DNA from: Buttiauxella izardii
GTDB taxonomy: Bacteria; Pseudomonadota; Gammaproteobacteria; Enterobacterales; Enterobacteriaceae
NCBI RefSeq assembly: GCF_003601925.1
Contig: NZ_QZWH01000006.1
Span: forward strand, 310,001-374,000
DNA length: 64,000 nucleotides
Direction of reading: 5' to 3'
The notes under the pieces are model-generated. The model was not told where the DNA came from, did not search any database, and saw only the letters and a program-made list of their open reading frames with translations. The number at the start of each line of letters is the position of its first letter. Within the stretch, counting starts at the first letter, position 1. A program made the translations under genes and the position numbers. Shown here in pieces: positions 30,001 through 38,360 of the stretch.

Positions 30001-30795
30001 ACGCATCTGGCGCTGAATAAAGAAGACGAAAAAATTCGCTTCCGCGATATTCAGGCGCAACCGCGCAAAATCATCTCCAGCCCGACCTGGTCTGGCCTTG
30101 AAGATGAACACGTTTCTTACAGCGCCGGTTATACCAACGTTCACGAGCTGATCCCATGGCGTACGCTGTCTGGTCGCCAACAGCTTTATCAGGATCACCA
30201 GTGGATGCGTGATTTTGGCGAAAGCCTGCTGGTGTACCGTCCGCCGATTGATACCCGTTCCGTGAAAGGCGTGATGGGTAAAAAATCCAACGGTAATCCA
30301 GAGAAAGCGTTGAACTTCCTGACGCCGCACCAGAAATGGGGCATTCACTCAACTTACAGCGACAACTTGCTGATGCTGACGCTGTCCCGTGGCGGCCCGA
30401 TTGTCTGGATGAGTGAAATCGACGCCAAAGATTTGGGCATCGAAGATAACGACTGGATTGAAGTGTTCAACAAAAACGGTGCGCTGACGGCGCGTGCGGT
30501 AGTGAGCCAGCGTGTGCCGGAAGGCATGACGATGATGTATCACGCTCAGGAACGTATCGTGAACCTGCCGGGTTCCGAAATTACCGGGCAACGCGGCGGG
30601 ATTCATAACTCGGTCACCCGAATTAGCCCGAAACCAACGCACATGATTGGCGGCTATGCGCAGCTGGCTTATGGCTTTAACTACTACGGCACCGTCGGGT
30701 CAAACCGTGATGAGTTCGTAGTCGTGCGCAAGATGAAAGACATTAACTGGTTAGACGGTGAAGGCAACGACCAGAAACAGGAGAGCGTAAAATGA
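27049..30795 (+). CDS. narG: Respiratory nitrate reductase A alpha subunit NarG
   Basis: Catalytic subunit of the membrane-bound nitrate reductase, carrying the Mo-bis-MGD cofactor and cluster FS0 on the cytoplasmic side. The 1248 residues are one more than in E. coli. The N-terminal FS0 ligand region is seen as STHGVNCTGSCSW (one His and two Cys), with a further Cys in EPRGCPRGASYSW. CAGGAG precedes the ATG at 27049. The gene overlaps narH by 4 bp, and narGHJI form one operon under the FNR/NarL promoter upstream. No disruption is seen. Confidence 0.98.
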   Translation: MSKFLDRFRYFKQKGETFADGHGQLLDTNRDWEEGYRQRWQHDKVVRSTHGVNCTGSCSWKIYVKSGLVTWETQQTDYPRTRPDMPNHEPRGCPRGASYSWYLYSANRLKYPLMRKRLIKLWREAKTLHEDPVDAWASIINDPEKAKSYKQARGRGGFVRSSWQEVNELIAAANVFTAKTFGPDRIAGFSPIPAMSMVSYASGARYLSLIGGTCLSFYDWYCDLPPASPMTWGEQTDVPESADWYNSSYIMAWGSNVPQTRTPDAHFFTEVRYKGTKTVAVTPDYAEIAKLCDQWLAPKQGTDAAMALAMGHVMLREFHLDNPSQYFTDYVRRYTDMPMLVMLEERDGFYAAGRMLRASDLVDGLGQENNPQWKTVAMDSQNGELLAPNGSIGYRWGEKGKWNLEQRDGTSGEEAELRLSLLGSHDEVAEVGFPYFGGESTEHFSNVKLDNVLMHKLPVKRIQLADGSTALVTTVYDLTLANYGLDRGLNDENCASSYDDLKAYTPAWAEQITGVSRQNIIRIAREFADNADKTHGRSMIIVGAGMNHWFHMDMNYRGLINMLIFCGCVGQSGGGWAHYVGQEKLRPQTGWTPLAFALDWQRPPRHMNSTSFFYNHSSQWRYESLTAEELLSPLADKSRYSGHLIDFNVRAERMGWLPSAPQLNTNPLHIAKQAKAAGMSPADFTAQQLKSGDIRFAAEQPDAGNNHPRNLFVWRSNLLGSSGKGHEYMLKYLLGTENGIQGKDLGKEGGVMPEEVEWVDNGLDGKLDLVVTLDFRLSSTCLYSDIVLPTATWYEKDDMNTSDMHPFIHPLSAAVDPAWDSKSDWDIYKDIAKKFSEVCVGHLGKETDVVTLPIQHDSAAELAQPFGVMDWKKGECDLIPGKTAPHLITVERDYPATYERFTSIGPLMETIGNGGKGIAWNTQSEMDLLRKLNYTKTEGPAKGQPMINTAIDAAEMILTLAPETNGQVAVKAWAALSEFTGRDHTHLALNKEDEKIRFRDIQAQPRKIISSPTWSGLEDEHVSYSAGYTNVHELIPWRTLSGRQQLYQDHQWMRDFGESLLVYRPPIDTRSVKGVMGKKSNGNPEKALNFLTPHQKWGIHSTYSDNLLMLTLSRGGPIVWMSEIDAKDLGIEDNDWIEVFNKNGALTARAVVSQRVPEGMTMMYHAQERIVNLPGSEITGQRGGIHNSVTRISPKPTHMIGGYAQLAYGFNYYGTVGSNRDEFVVVRKMKDINWLDGEGNDQKQESVK

Positions 30796-32327
30796 AAATT
30801 CGTTCACAAGTCGGCATGGTGCTGAATCTTGATAAATGCATCGGCTGTCACACCTGTTCTGTGACCTGTAAAAACGTCTGGACCAGCCGCGAAGGGATGG
30901 AGTACGCGTGGTTTAACAACGTCGAAACCAAACCGGGGATTGGCTACCCGAACGACTGGGAAAACCAGGAAAAATGGAAGGGCGGTTGGATCCGTAAAAT
31001 CAACGGTAAACTGCAACCGCGCATGGGGAACCGTGCGATGTTGCTGGGTAAAATCTTCGCTAACCCGCATCTGCCGGGCATCGACGATTACTACGAACCG
31101 TTTGATTACGACTATCAGCATCTGCATAACGCGCCGGAAGGGAAACATCAGCCCATTGCGCGTCCGCGTTCGCTGATTACCGGCCAGCGCATGAACAAAA
31201 TCGAAGCCGGCCCGAACTGGGAAGAGATCCTCGGCGGCGAATTTGAAAAACGCGCTAAAGATCAGAACTTCGTTAACATGCAGAAGGCGATGTACGGCCA
31301 GTTCGAAAACACCTTTATGGCGTATCTGCCGCGCCTGTGTGAACACTGCCTGAACCCGGCGTGTGCGGCAACGTGCCCGAGCGGTGCAATTTATAAGCGT
31401 GAAGAAGACGGCATTGTGCTGATTGACCAGGACAAATGCCGTGGCTGGCGTATGTGCATCACCGGGTGTCCATACAAAAAAATCTACTTCAACTGGAAAA
31501 GCGGCAAATCAGAGAAGTGCATTTTCTGTTACCCGCGTATCGAAGCAGGCCAGCCGACGGTTTGCTCCGAAACCTGCGTAGGCCGTATTCGTTACCTCGG
31601 CGTGCTGTTGTATGACGCGGACGCGATTGAATCCGCAGCCAGCACCGAAAACGAAAAAGATCTGTATGAGCGCCAGTTGGGTATTTTCCTCAATCCGAAT
31701 GACCCGGCGGTTATCGAGCAGGCGCGGAAAGATGGTATTCCAAATAGCGTAATCGAAGCCGCACAGCAGTCGCCGGTTTACAAAATGGCGATGGACTGGA
31801 AGCTGGCGCTGCCGCTGCACCCGGAATATCGCACGCTGCCGATGGTCTGGTATGTGCCGCCGTTGTCGCCAATTCAGTCTGCGGCTGATGCGGGCGAACT
31901 GCCGCACACCGGGATTTTGCCAGACGTTGAAAGCCTGCGTATTCCGGTGGAATACCTGGCGAACTTGCTGACCGCGGGTGATACCGCGCCGGTTCTGCGC
32001 GCCCTGAAACGCATGATGGCGATGCGCCATTACAAACGTGCGGAAACGGTAGAAGGCATTCACGATATCAGCGCATTAGAAGAAGTCGGTTTGACTGAAG
32101 CGCAGGCGCAGGAAATGTATCGCTATCTGGCGATTGCCAACTACGAAGATCGTTTCGTGGTGCCCTCCAGCCACCGCGAGCTGGCGGCTGATGCGTTCCC
32201 GGAAAGCAAAGGTTGCGGTTTCAGCTTTGGCGACGGTTGCCACGGTTCGGATTCCAAATTCAACCTGTTCAACAGCAAACGCATTGACGCGATTGATGTG
32301 TCCAGCAAAACGGAGCCAAAACCATGA
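30792..32327 (+). CDS. narH: Respiratory nitrate reductase A beta subunit NarH
   Basis: Iron-sulfur electron-transfer subunit linking NarI hemes to NarG, 511 residues. Cys groups for three [4Fe-4S] and one [3Fe-4S] cluster are visible: CIGCHTCSVTC, CEHCLNPACAATCP, CRGWRMCITGCP and CIFCYPRIEAGQPTVCSETC. The Trp in CRGWRMC replaces a Cys and marks the [3Fe-4S] site as in E. coli. Its start overlaps the narG stop (ATGA), and narJ overlaps its end in the same way, suggesting coupled translation. Confidence 0.98.
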   Translation: MKIRSQVGMVLNLDKCIGCHTCSVTCKNVWTSREGMEYAWFNNVETKPGIGYPNDWENQEKWKGGWIRKINGKLQPRMGNRAMLLGKIFANPHLPGIDDYYEPFDYDYQHLHNAPEGKHQPIARPRSLITGQRMNKIEAGPNWEEILGGEFEKRAKDQNFVNMQKAMYGQFENTFMAYLPRLCEHCLNPACAATCPSGAIYKREEDGIVLIDQDKCRGWRMCITGCPYKKIYFNWKSGKSEKCIFCYPRIEAGQPTVCSETCVGRIRYLGVLLYDADAIESAASTENEKDLYERQLGIFLNPNDPAVIEQARKDGIPNSVIEAAQQSPVYKMAMDWKLALPLHPEYRTLPMVWYVPPLSPIQSAADAGELPHTGILPDVESLRIPVEYLANLLTAGDTAPVLRALKRMMAMRHYKRAETVEGIHDISALEEVGLTEAQAQEMYRYLAIANYEDRFVVPSSHRELAADAFPESKGCGFSFGDGCHGSDSKFNLFNSKRIDAIDVSSKTEPKP

Positions 32328-33025
32328 TTGAACTTTTGGTGATTTCCCGCTTGCTCGAGTACCCGGATGCTGCGCTTTGGCAGCATCAGCAGGAACTTCG
32401 CGACGCATTAGCTGAAGGCAGTGCATTGAATTTGCAGCAGGCGGCGCAGCTTAACGGTTTTATTACTTCTTTGTGCAGCCGCGATTTGTTGGATGCGCAG
32501 GCGAGTTATAGCGAACTGTTTGACCGTGGTCGCGCCACGTCGCTGTTGCTGTTTGAACATGTTCACGGCGAATCCCGTGACCGTGGGCAGGCGATGGTGA
32601 ACCTGATGAACCAGTATCAGCAGGCCGGAATGGAAATCGACAGCCGCGAGCTGCCTGACCATCTGCCGCTGTATCTGGAATATCTCTCGCAACGTGAAGA
32701 AAGTGAAGCGCGTGGCGGTTTGCAGGATGTGGCGCCGATTCTGGCTCTGCTGGCGGCTCGTCTGAAACAGCGTGAAAGTGATTATGCCGCGCTGTTTGAT
32801 GTGCTGCTCGGCCTGTCGCAAAGCAATGTGGCGGTTGAAAGCGTGAGCAAGCAGATTGCTGGCGAAGCACGCGATGACACGCCGCAGGCGCTGGACGCGG
32901 TATGGGAGGAAGAGCTGGTGAAATTTGTGGCTGACGCCGGTTGCGGTGAATCTGAAATTTCCAGCCATCAGAAGCGTTTTGCCGGGGCTGTCGCTCCGCA
33001 GTATCTGAATATCGGAGGACAGTAA
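32324..33025 (+). CDS. narJ: Nitrate reductase molybdenum cofactor assembly chaperone NarJ
   Basis: System-specific chaperone that binds NarG and assists Mo-bis-MGD insertion and membrane attachment before NarI docking; not part of the final enzyme. The 233 residues are mostly alpha-helical. Conserved NarJ/DMSO-reductase chaperone segments are visible: [45 protein letters not shown] and [16 protein letters not shown]. It overlaps narH by 4 bp and precedes narI by 2 bp. Confidence 0.97.
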   Translation: MIELLVISRLLEYPDAALWQHQQELRDALAEGSALNLQQAAQLNGFITSLCSRDLLDAQASYSELFDRGRATSLLLFEHVHGESRDRGQAMVNLMNQYQQAGMEIDSRELPDHLPLYLEYLSQREESEARGGLQDVAPILALLAARLKQRESDYAALFDVLLGLSQSNVAVESVSKQIAGEARDDTPQALDAVWEEELVKFVADAGCGESEISSHQKRFAGAVAPQYLNIGGQ

Positions 33026-33027
33026 TC

Positions 33028-33705
33028 ATGCAATTTCTCAATGTGTTCTTCTACGACATGTATCCGTACATTTGCGGGACGGTGTTCCTGCTGGGAAGTT
33101 GGCTGCGTTACGACTACGGCCAGTACTCCTGGAAAGCCGGTTCCAGCCAGATGCTCGACCGCAAAGGGATGAATCTGGCGTCAAACCTGTTCCATATCGG
33201 GATTCTGGGGATTTTCGCCGGTCACTTCCTCGGCATGTTAACGCCGCACTGGATGTACGAGTCGTTCCTGCCCATCGATGTGAAGCAGAAGATGGCGATG
33301 ATTGCCGGTGGCGCGTGCGGTGTGATGACGCTGGTGGGCGGTTTGCTGCTGCTCAAACGCCGCCTGTTTAACCCGCGTATTCGTGCGACATCAAGCGTGG
33401 CGGATATTCTGATTCTCAGCCTGTTGGTTATCCAGTGTGCGTTGGGCCTGCTGACGATTCCTTTCTCTGCTCAGCATATGGACGGCAGCGAGATGATGAA
33501 ACTGGTGGGTTGGGCGCAGGCGGTGGTGACGTTCCACGGCGGTGCGTCTGAGCATCTGGACGGCGTGGCGTTTATCTTCCGCGTGCATTTGGTGTTGGGT
33601 ATGACGCTGTTCCTGCTGTTCCCGTTCACCCGTCTGGTGCACGTTTGGAGCGCGCCGGTTGAGTATCTGACGCGTAAGTATCAGATTGTGCGCGCTCGTC
33701 GTTAA
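33028..33705 (+). CDS. narI: Respiratory nitrate reductase A gamma subunit NarI
   Basis: Cytochrome b membrane anchor that oxidises quinol and feeds electrons to NarH, 225 residues. Five membrane helices are visible, with His residues in [15 protein letters not shown] near helix 2 and in [22 protein letters not shown] in helix 5, which supply the axial ligands of the two b hemes. CGGAGG lies upstream of the ATG at 33028. It is the last gene of the narGHJI operon; a hairpin with a T-rich tail follows within 50 bp. Confidence 0.97.
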   Translation: MQFLNVFFYDMYPYICGTVFLLGSWLRYDYGQYSWKAGSSQMLDRKGMNLASNLFHIGILGIFAGHFLGMLTPHWMYESFLPIDVKQKMAMIAGGACGVMTLVGGLLLLKRRLFNPRIRATSSVADILILSLLVIQCALGLLTIPFSAQHMDGSEMMKLVGWAQAVVTFHGGASEHLDGVAFIFRVHLVLGMTLFLLFPFTRLVHVWSAPVEYLTRKYQIVRARR

Positions 33706-34605
33706 TTATCGCGTTTTATGTTCCAGGCCCTGCGAGAGCGGGGCCTTTTCTTTTGTACCCCAACCGAGATTATTTCCTGCCGCAGCCAGCAAAATCAGCA
33801 CACCTCCAATAAATTGCACAACGCTCAACGTATGACCAAACATCAGGCTATCTACTGTGACCGCCACTAAGGGATAAATAAAAGAGAGTGAGCCGATGAT
33901 TGGCGTTGGTAGTTTCTGAATCGCGCCATAAAGCAGTTGGTACATCACTCCGGTGTGAACGATTCCGAGCGTCAATAATATTCCCCATGGGAAATTATCC
34001 GAGAGAGCGACGAAATGGGTCAGCGGCAATAATATAACCACACCAACCAGCACCTGGATAAAGGCAATATGTTGGGGTGGATGAGGGCGTAATTTGCGGG
34101 CGATGATTGCCGTCAGCGCGTAGAAGAAAGCGGCACCAAGCGACATGGCAATACCTGTTATCAAGTTAGCGTTATGCGCCGTAATAAGCTCGCTAGAAAG
34201 CAGAATCACCACGCCGCTAAACGCCAGAAGCAGCCAACCCCACTTTATCAGTGTCACCCGCTCACCCATGAAAACGCCTATCAGAACCAGCATGAACGGC
34301 TGGGTATTGTAGACCACGGTCGACATGCCAATGGAAATCTGGTCGTACGCGGCGAACAGCAGTAGCCAGTTGATGACCAAAGCCACGCCGCCGATGACGG
34401 ACAGCAAAAACATGCTACGTGTAAAGTGGCTGAAAGGCTGTTTGCTCACCATGATAAAAAATCCAAGCGCTGCAGCACCTATCGCACAACGCCAGAATAC
34501 GACGTCAATAACGGGTAAACCTGACAACAATACAAATGCGCCAATGGAACCTGAAATAAGCATTGCCAGGCACATTTGCCAGACACCAGTTTTAAATTCA
34601 TTCAT
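33706..34605 (-). CDS. DMT superfamily (EamA) transporter
   Basis: Inner-membrane carrier of 299 residues with ten predicted helices in two EamA repeats (first from ~10-140, second from ~150-285). The segments SGLPVIDVVFWRCAIGA and YNTQPFMLVLIGVFMGERV are typical of drug/metabolite exporters, many of which export amino acids or metabolites. The ATG at 34605 has GGGAGG upstream. It is divergent from an Lrp/AsnC regulator across 108 bp, a common pairing where the regulator controls the exporter. The pair is inserted between narI and the tRNA genes relative to E. coli. Substrate unknown. Confidence 0.9.
   Translation of the reverse strand: MNEFKTGVWQMCLAMLISGSIGAFVLLSGLPVIDVVFWRCAIGAAALGFFIMVSKQPFSHFTRSMFLLSVIGGVALVINWLLLFAAYDQISIGMSTVVYNTQPFMLVLIGVFMGERVTLIKWGWLLLAFSGVVILLSSELITAHNANLITGIAMSLGAAFFYALTAIIARKLRPHPPQHIAFIQVLVGVVILLPLTHFVALSDNFPWGILLTLGIVHTGVMYQLLYGAIQKLPTPIIGSLSFIYPLVAVTVDSLMFGHTLSVVQFIGGVLILLAAAGNNLGWGTKEKAPLSQGLEHKTR
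33726..33754 (+). terminator. narGHJI terminator inside the 3' end of a convergent gene
   Basis: GGCCC (33726-33730) and GGGCC (33741-33745) form the stem, followed by TTTTCTTTT. The element lies within the last codons of the EamA-family gene on the opposite strand, whose stop codon abuts narI. Confidence 0.75.
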
Positions 34606-34713
34606 AGAAACCTCCCGAATCAGATGTCTCTATTGTGAAAAAATCGACGTGTGCTTTACAGAGTTGTTGTAAGGTGAAAAGAGATAATTTCTTTTTTTAT
34701 GAAGGTAAATTAG

Positions 34714-35157
34714 ATGGAATTCCTTATTGATGATATCGATCGGGCAATTGTGACCTGCCTGGCGCAGGACGCCAGAGTGTCGCTTAAAGTCCTGAGTGCG
34801 CGAGTGGGGCTAACATCACCGAGCACGGCAGAGCGACTGAAGCGTTTAGAAGAACGTGGGATTATTGAGGGTTATAGCGCGCGAGTGAATCTGGTGGCGC
34901 TAGGGTATACATTGCAGGCTCTGGTTAGGGTGAAGCCGCTGCCAGGAATGCTGCAAAAGGTGGAAAAATATCTGCAAGCCATGCCGCAATGCATTGAGTG
35001 TGACAAAGTGACTGGAGAAGACTGTTTCGTGGTGAGACTGGTAGTAAAAGATATTGCGCAGTTGGACATGTTGCTCGATGGGCTTGCTGAACAGGCTCAG
35101 TCTAATACGGCGATTGTGAAAAGTTCGCCCGTTACGCGGCGATTGCCTGCGATGTAA
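34714..35157 (+). CDS. Lrp/AsnC family transcriptional regulator
   Basis: 147 residues: an N-terminal AsnC-type helix-turn-helix (~5-55, DIDRAIVTCLAQDARVSLKV, LTSPSTAERLKRLEERG) and a C-terminal RAM/ligand-binding domain (~65-145, LVRVKPLPGMLQKVEKYL). Such proteins form dimers to octamers and usually respond to amino acids. GAAGG precedes the ATG at 34714. Divergent orientation to the EamA transporter suggests it controls that gene. It is not E. coli Lrp itself, which is longer (164 residues) and elsewhere on the chromosome. Confidence 0.92.
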   Translation: MEFLIDDIDRAIVTCLAQDARVSLKVLSARVGLTSPSTAERLKRLEERGIIEGYSARVNLVALGYTLQALVRVKPLPGMLQKVEKYLQAMPQCIECDKVTGEDCFVVRLVVKDIAQLDMLLDGLAEQAQSNTAIVKSSPVTRRLPAM

Positions 35158-35186
35158 TGACGCTGGTGGGCGGTTTGCGTGATTGT

Positions 35187-35276
35187 GTCGGATGACGCTG
35201 CGCTTATCCGACCTACGGATCGGTTTTGCGTTTTGAATTTGGTTTTGTAGGTTGGATAAGCGAAGCGTCATCCAAC
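35187..35276. repeat. Pair of inverted REP units (BIME-like)
   Basis: GTCGGATGACGCTGCGCTTA ending CCGACCTAC (35187-35216) and GTAGGTTGGATAAGCGAAGC ending GTCATCCAAC (35247-35276) are inverted REP-type palindromes about 30 bp apart. They sit between the Lrp-type gene and the tyrosine tRNA operon, convergent. Confidence 0.85.
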
Positions 35277-35289
35277 AAAAAGTGTTGAA

Positions 35290-35506
35290 TTTTTTATGGT
35301 TTGGAATTTGTTTGGAGGTGTTGCTGAGAATGGTGGCGGGGGAAGGATGACTCGACGCGTTGCGTCTCGCCCTTCGGGTCGTTGCCTGCGGCAACGCTTT
35401 CTCGCTAACGCTCGAATCGAACCTTAGTCGAAGCTTCTCATCCTTCCCCAACGGGAATATGAAATTTTATGCGATTTGGAATTTGTTTGGGAGGTACTAC
35501 AAAGAA
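35290..35506 (-). repeat. rtT-like repeat downstream of tRNA-Tyr
   Basis: The last 18 bases of the tRNA-Tyr gene recur at 35331-35348, exactly 176 bp from the second tRNA copy, and the adjoining ~40 bp are also repeated (35290-35330 against 35465-35506, both with TTTGGAATTTGTTTGG). This is the structure of the ~178-bp rtT repeats that follow tyrT in E. coli and give rise to RttR RNA. Between the copies is a stretch of short hairpins (for example GTTGCCTGCGGCAAC). No protamine-like Tpr open frame was found. Confidence 0.8.
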
Positions 35507-35591
<85 letters not shown>

Positions 35592-35640
35592 AGGGGTGTT
35601 TGATTCTTGATTGAATCAGGCCGTGCATAAATCTTGAAGA

Positions 35641-35725
<85 letters not shown>

Positions 35726-35781
35726 AGGGGTATTTCATACTTGGCTTTCTTGCTCGCTACCTTTGTCTGGAAGCGGGGCGC

Positions 35782-35809
35782 ATCATATCAAATGAAGCGC
35801 CGCTGTAAA
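35782..35809 (-). promoter_or_regulatory. tyrT promoter with stringent discriminator
   Basis: Reading the minus strand: -35 TTTACA (35804-35809), 16-bp spacer, -10 TATGAT (35782-35787), then GCGCCCCGC. The G+C-rich discriminator just after the -10 is the known determinant of stringent control of stable-RNA promoters. The arrangement is nearly the same as the E. coli tyrT promoter. Confidence 0.92.
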
Positions 35810-35886
35810 GCATTCACTATAAGAAAATGAATCGTTTGCCGTTTTTTTACCCGTAACGCCGTAAAGCTAAACAATTCATTTCTGGA

Positions 35887-36732
35887 TCAGAGAATTATGG
35901 TGCGATTTCCATAAACAAACACGCGTTGCGCCAGAACCTGATACAGCGCTCGGCTCAAAACATTTTTCTCAACGTCACGCCCGGCACGCATCATATCTTC
36001 TGCGGTGTAGGTGTGATCAACGTGAATCACATCCTGCATGATGATGGGGCCTTCATCCAGATTGTCGTTCACGTAGTGTGCGGTGGCACCGATAATCTTC
36101 ACGCCGCGCTCATACGCCTGATGATAAGGACGCGCACCGATAAACGCCGGCAGGAACGAGTGGTGAATGTTGATAATCTGGTTCGGGAAGCGGGAAACGA
36201 ACTCAGGCGTTAACACACGCATGTATTTCGCCAGTACTACGTAATCGGGGTTATGCGCTGCAATCGAGTCAGCCATTTGTTTGTCGTGATCTTCGCGCGT
36301 CAAACCTTCATGGCTCACCAATTCAAACGGGATATCAAAACGCTCAACCAAAGTGCGCAGCGTTTCGTGGTTGCCAATAACGGCAGCGATTTCAACATCG
36401 AGGCCGCCGTAATTGGCTTTCATTAATAAGTCACCCAGACAATGCGCTTCTTTGGTGACCAGAATCACGACGCGACGACGGCCCGCTGGGATGAGTTCAC
36501 GTACTGAACCTTCAGGCAATGCGCCGTCTAAATCCGCCAGTAGCGTGTTGTCGTTGAAAATCCCTTCAAGCTCAGTACGCATAAAGAAGCGCCCGGTGCG
36601 GTGGTCAACAAACTCATTGTTCTGAACAATGTTCAGTTCGTGCTTGTAACAAATATTGGTGATCTTGGCGATCAGGCCCTTAGCGTCAGGGCAAATGGTG
36701 CGGAGTACTTTTCGCTGTAGTGCTTGTGTCAC
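35887..36732 (-). CDS. purU: Formyltetrahydrofolate deformylase
   Basis: Hydrolyses 10-formyl-tetrahydrofolate to formate and tetrahydrofolate, supplying formate to PurT and balancing one-carbon units; cytoplasmic. The 281 residues comprise an N-terminal ACT domain (~8-85) and a formyltransferase-fold catalytic domain (~90-281). The catalytic region INIHHSFLPAFIGARPYHQA holds the expected Asn-x-His arrangement. The start codon is GTG at 36732 (MTQALQRKV), with AGGA upstream, one residue longer than E. coli. It is in the same direction as ychJ, 51 bp downstream of that gene. Confidence 0.96.
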   Translation of the reverse strand: MTQALQRKVLRTICPDAKGLIAKITNICYKHELNIVQNNEFVDHRTGRFFMRTELEGIFNDNTLLADLDGALPEGSVRELIPAGRRRVVILVTKEAHCLGDLLMKANYGGLDVEIAAVIGNHETLRTLVERFDIPFELVSHEGLTREDHDKQMADSIAAHNPDYVVLAKYMRVLTPEFVSRFPNQIINIHHSFLPAFIGARPYHQAYERGVKIIGATAHYVNDNLDEGPIIMQDVIHVDHTYTAEDMMRAGRDVEKNVLSRALYQVLAQRVFVYGNRTIIL

Positions 36733-36783
36733 TGGGAAATCCTGTTTTGCGTGTGTTTGCTAATTGATTTGTGCCACGGTGAG

Positions 36784-37242
36784 TTAACGACCACAACACT
36801 TTTTATATTTTTTGCCGGAACCGCAAGGGCAGGGGTCGTTACGACCCAATTGCGGGCGGGTTCCGTCAACATAATACCATTGACCGTTTTCCTTTAAGAA
36901 ACGAGAACGCTCGATGATGGCACATTCCTCGCCTTGTTCTTCAAAACGAGCAACGAAACTGACGAAGCCTTCGTTTTCGTCACGTCCATCAGCCGTTTCA
37001 TAAACGGTTAAACCTAACCATTGTGTGGTGGCAAAACTTCCAGAAACATCGGCTTTCAGCGAAGAACTGCGAGTTTGGGGATACCAGCTTGCGACAAGGT
37101 AATCTGCGTCCTGCATCACATAGGCGCTATAACGTGAACGCATAAGCTGTGATGGGGTTGGCGCATGGCGCTCCGCGCGTAGGTAAGGCTGGCAACATAC
37201 GCTATACTCCAGACCGCTACCACAAGGGCAAAGTTGCGACAC
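36784..37242 (-). CDS. ychJ: YchJ family SEC-C motif protein
   Basis: 152 residues with two SEC-C zinc-binding motifs: [13 protein letters not shown] at the N-terminus (residues ~6-18) and [13 protein letters not shown] at the very end. The NTF2-like body between them ([20 protein letters not shown]) is characteristic of the UPF0225/YchJ family. The role is unknown; SEC-C modules bind zinc and are found in SecA. Divergent from rssA with ~116 bp between. Length and position agree with E. coli. Confidence 0.94.
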   Translation of the reverse strand: MSQLCPCGSGLEYSVCCQPYLRAERHAPTPSQLMRSRYSAYVMQDADYLVASWYPQTRSSSLKADVSGSFATTQWLGLTVYETADGRDENEGFVSFVARFEEQGEECAIIERSRFLKENGQWYYVDGTRPQLGRNDPCPCGSGKKYKKCCGR

Positions 37243-37358
37243 AGCATCTCCTTGGTTACAAAAAAATAGTCGGCGTAAATACGCAGGGTAGTTATGTTAA
37301 CTGAGCTGTGGCAAGTTCGCCACGCGGTGATATACCGGGGAAGAGTGACCGAGGCGAA

Positions 37359-38267
37359 ATGAGACAGGTAAAAATCGGCCTGGCGTTAGGGTCGGGAGCA
37401 GCAAAAGGATGGGCGCATATTGGTGTCATTAATGCGTTAAAGCGGGCAGGTATTCAGGTCGATATCGTAGCGGGTTGCTCTGTAGGTGCGCTGGTTGGCG
37501 CGGCTTATGCCAGTAATCGTTTACCTATGATGGAACGCTGGGTGCGTTCATTCGGCTATTGGGATGTCTTGCGGCTGATGGATCTTTCCTGGCGGCGCGG
37601 CGGTTTATTACGCGGCGAGCGCGTGTTCAATAACGTTCGTAAAATCATCACCGAAGAAAATATTGAAGACTGCGCGCTGCGGTTTGGCTCGGTTGCGACC
37701 AATTTAAGCACCGGGCGCGAGTTGTGGTTCACTGATGGCGATCTTCATCAAGCCGTGCGCGCCTCTTGCAGTATGCCAGGGCTGCTGTCGCCAGTTGGAT
37801 ACAACGGTTATTGGCTGGTAGACGGCGCGGTGGTAAATCCGGTGCCGGTTTCGCTCACCCGCGCGTTAGGTGCTGATATTGTGATTGCCGTCGATCTCCA
37901 GCATGACGCCCATTTGATGCAGCAAGATTTACTCTCCGTGAATATGACTACGCCGATTTCTGAAAATCAGGTGCAATCTGACACCTGGCGTGGACGTTTA
38001 CGTGAGCAACTCGGTAAAATCACCACGCGACGCGCCAATACCACGCCAACGGCCATGGAGATCATGACCACGTCTATTCAGGTGCTGGAAAACCGCTTAA
38101 AACGCAACCGTATGGCCGGCGATCCTCCCGATATTCTGCTGCAACCATTTTGCCCTCAGATTTCTACCTTGGATTTCCACCGCGCCGCAGAAGCGATAAG
38201 CGCCGGGAGTCTGGCCGTCGAGAAAAAAATGGATGAGTTGTTACCTTTGGTTCGTACCCATGAATGA
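37359..38267 (+). CDS. rssA: Patatin-like phospholipase domain protein RssA
   Basis: 302 residues of the patatin-like family. The oxyanion glycine motif GSGAAKGWAHIG (~11-22), the nucleophile elbow GCSVG (39-43, Ser41) and the DGAVVNP aspartate motif form the expected Ser-Asp dyad. Its substrate is not known. ATG 37359 (MRQVKIGLALG) has GAGG at good spacing and aligns with E. coli RssA; an in-frame ATG at 37308 would add 17 residues with no family counterpart. It lies upstream of rssB, and in E. coli the two form an operon. Confidence 0.94.
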   Translation: MRQVKIGLALGSGAAKGWAHIGVINALKRAGIQVDIVAGCSVGALVGAAYASNRLPMMERWVRSFGYWDVLRLMDLSWRRGGLLRGERVFNNVRKIITEENIEDCALRFGSVATNLSTGRELWFTDGDLHQAVRASCSMPGLLSPVGYNGYWLVDGAVVNPVPVSLTRALGADIVIAVDLQHDAHLMQQDLLSVNMTTPISENQVQSDTWRGRLREQLGKITTRRANTTPTAMEIMTTSIQVLENRLKRNRMAGDPPDILLQPFCPQISTLDFHRAAEAISAGSLAVEKKMDELLPLVRTHE

Positions 38268-38360
38268 GTACGGTGAAAACTCGCATCTTCAGGCAATTCT
38301 GACAGGCGGTGATTGTCATACCATGCCACTATTGATCTATCGCCAGTCAGGGGAGCGCAC

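Noticed and set aside
35349-35506. tpr-like protamine gene after tRNA-Tyr
   Set aside because: The only ATG frames on the minus strand are a few codons long.
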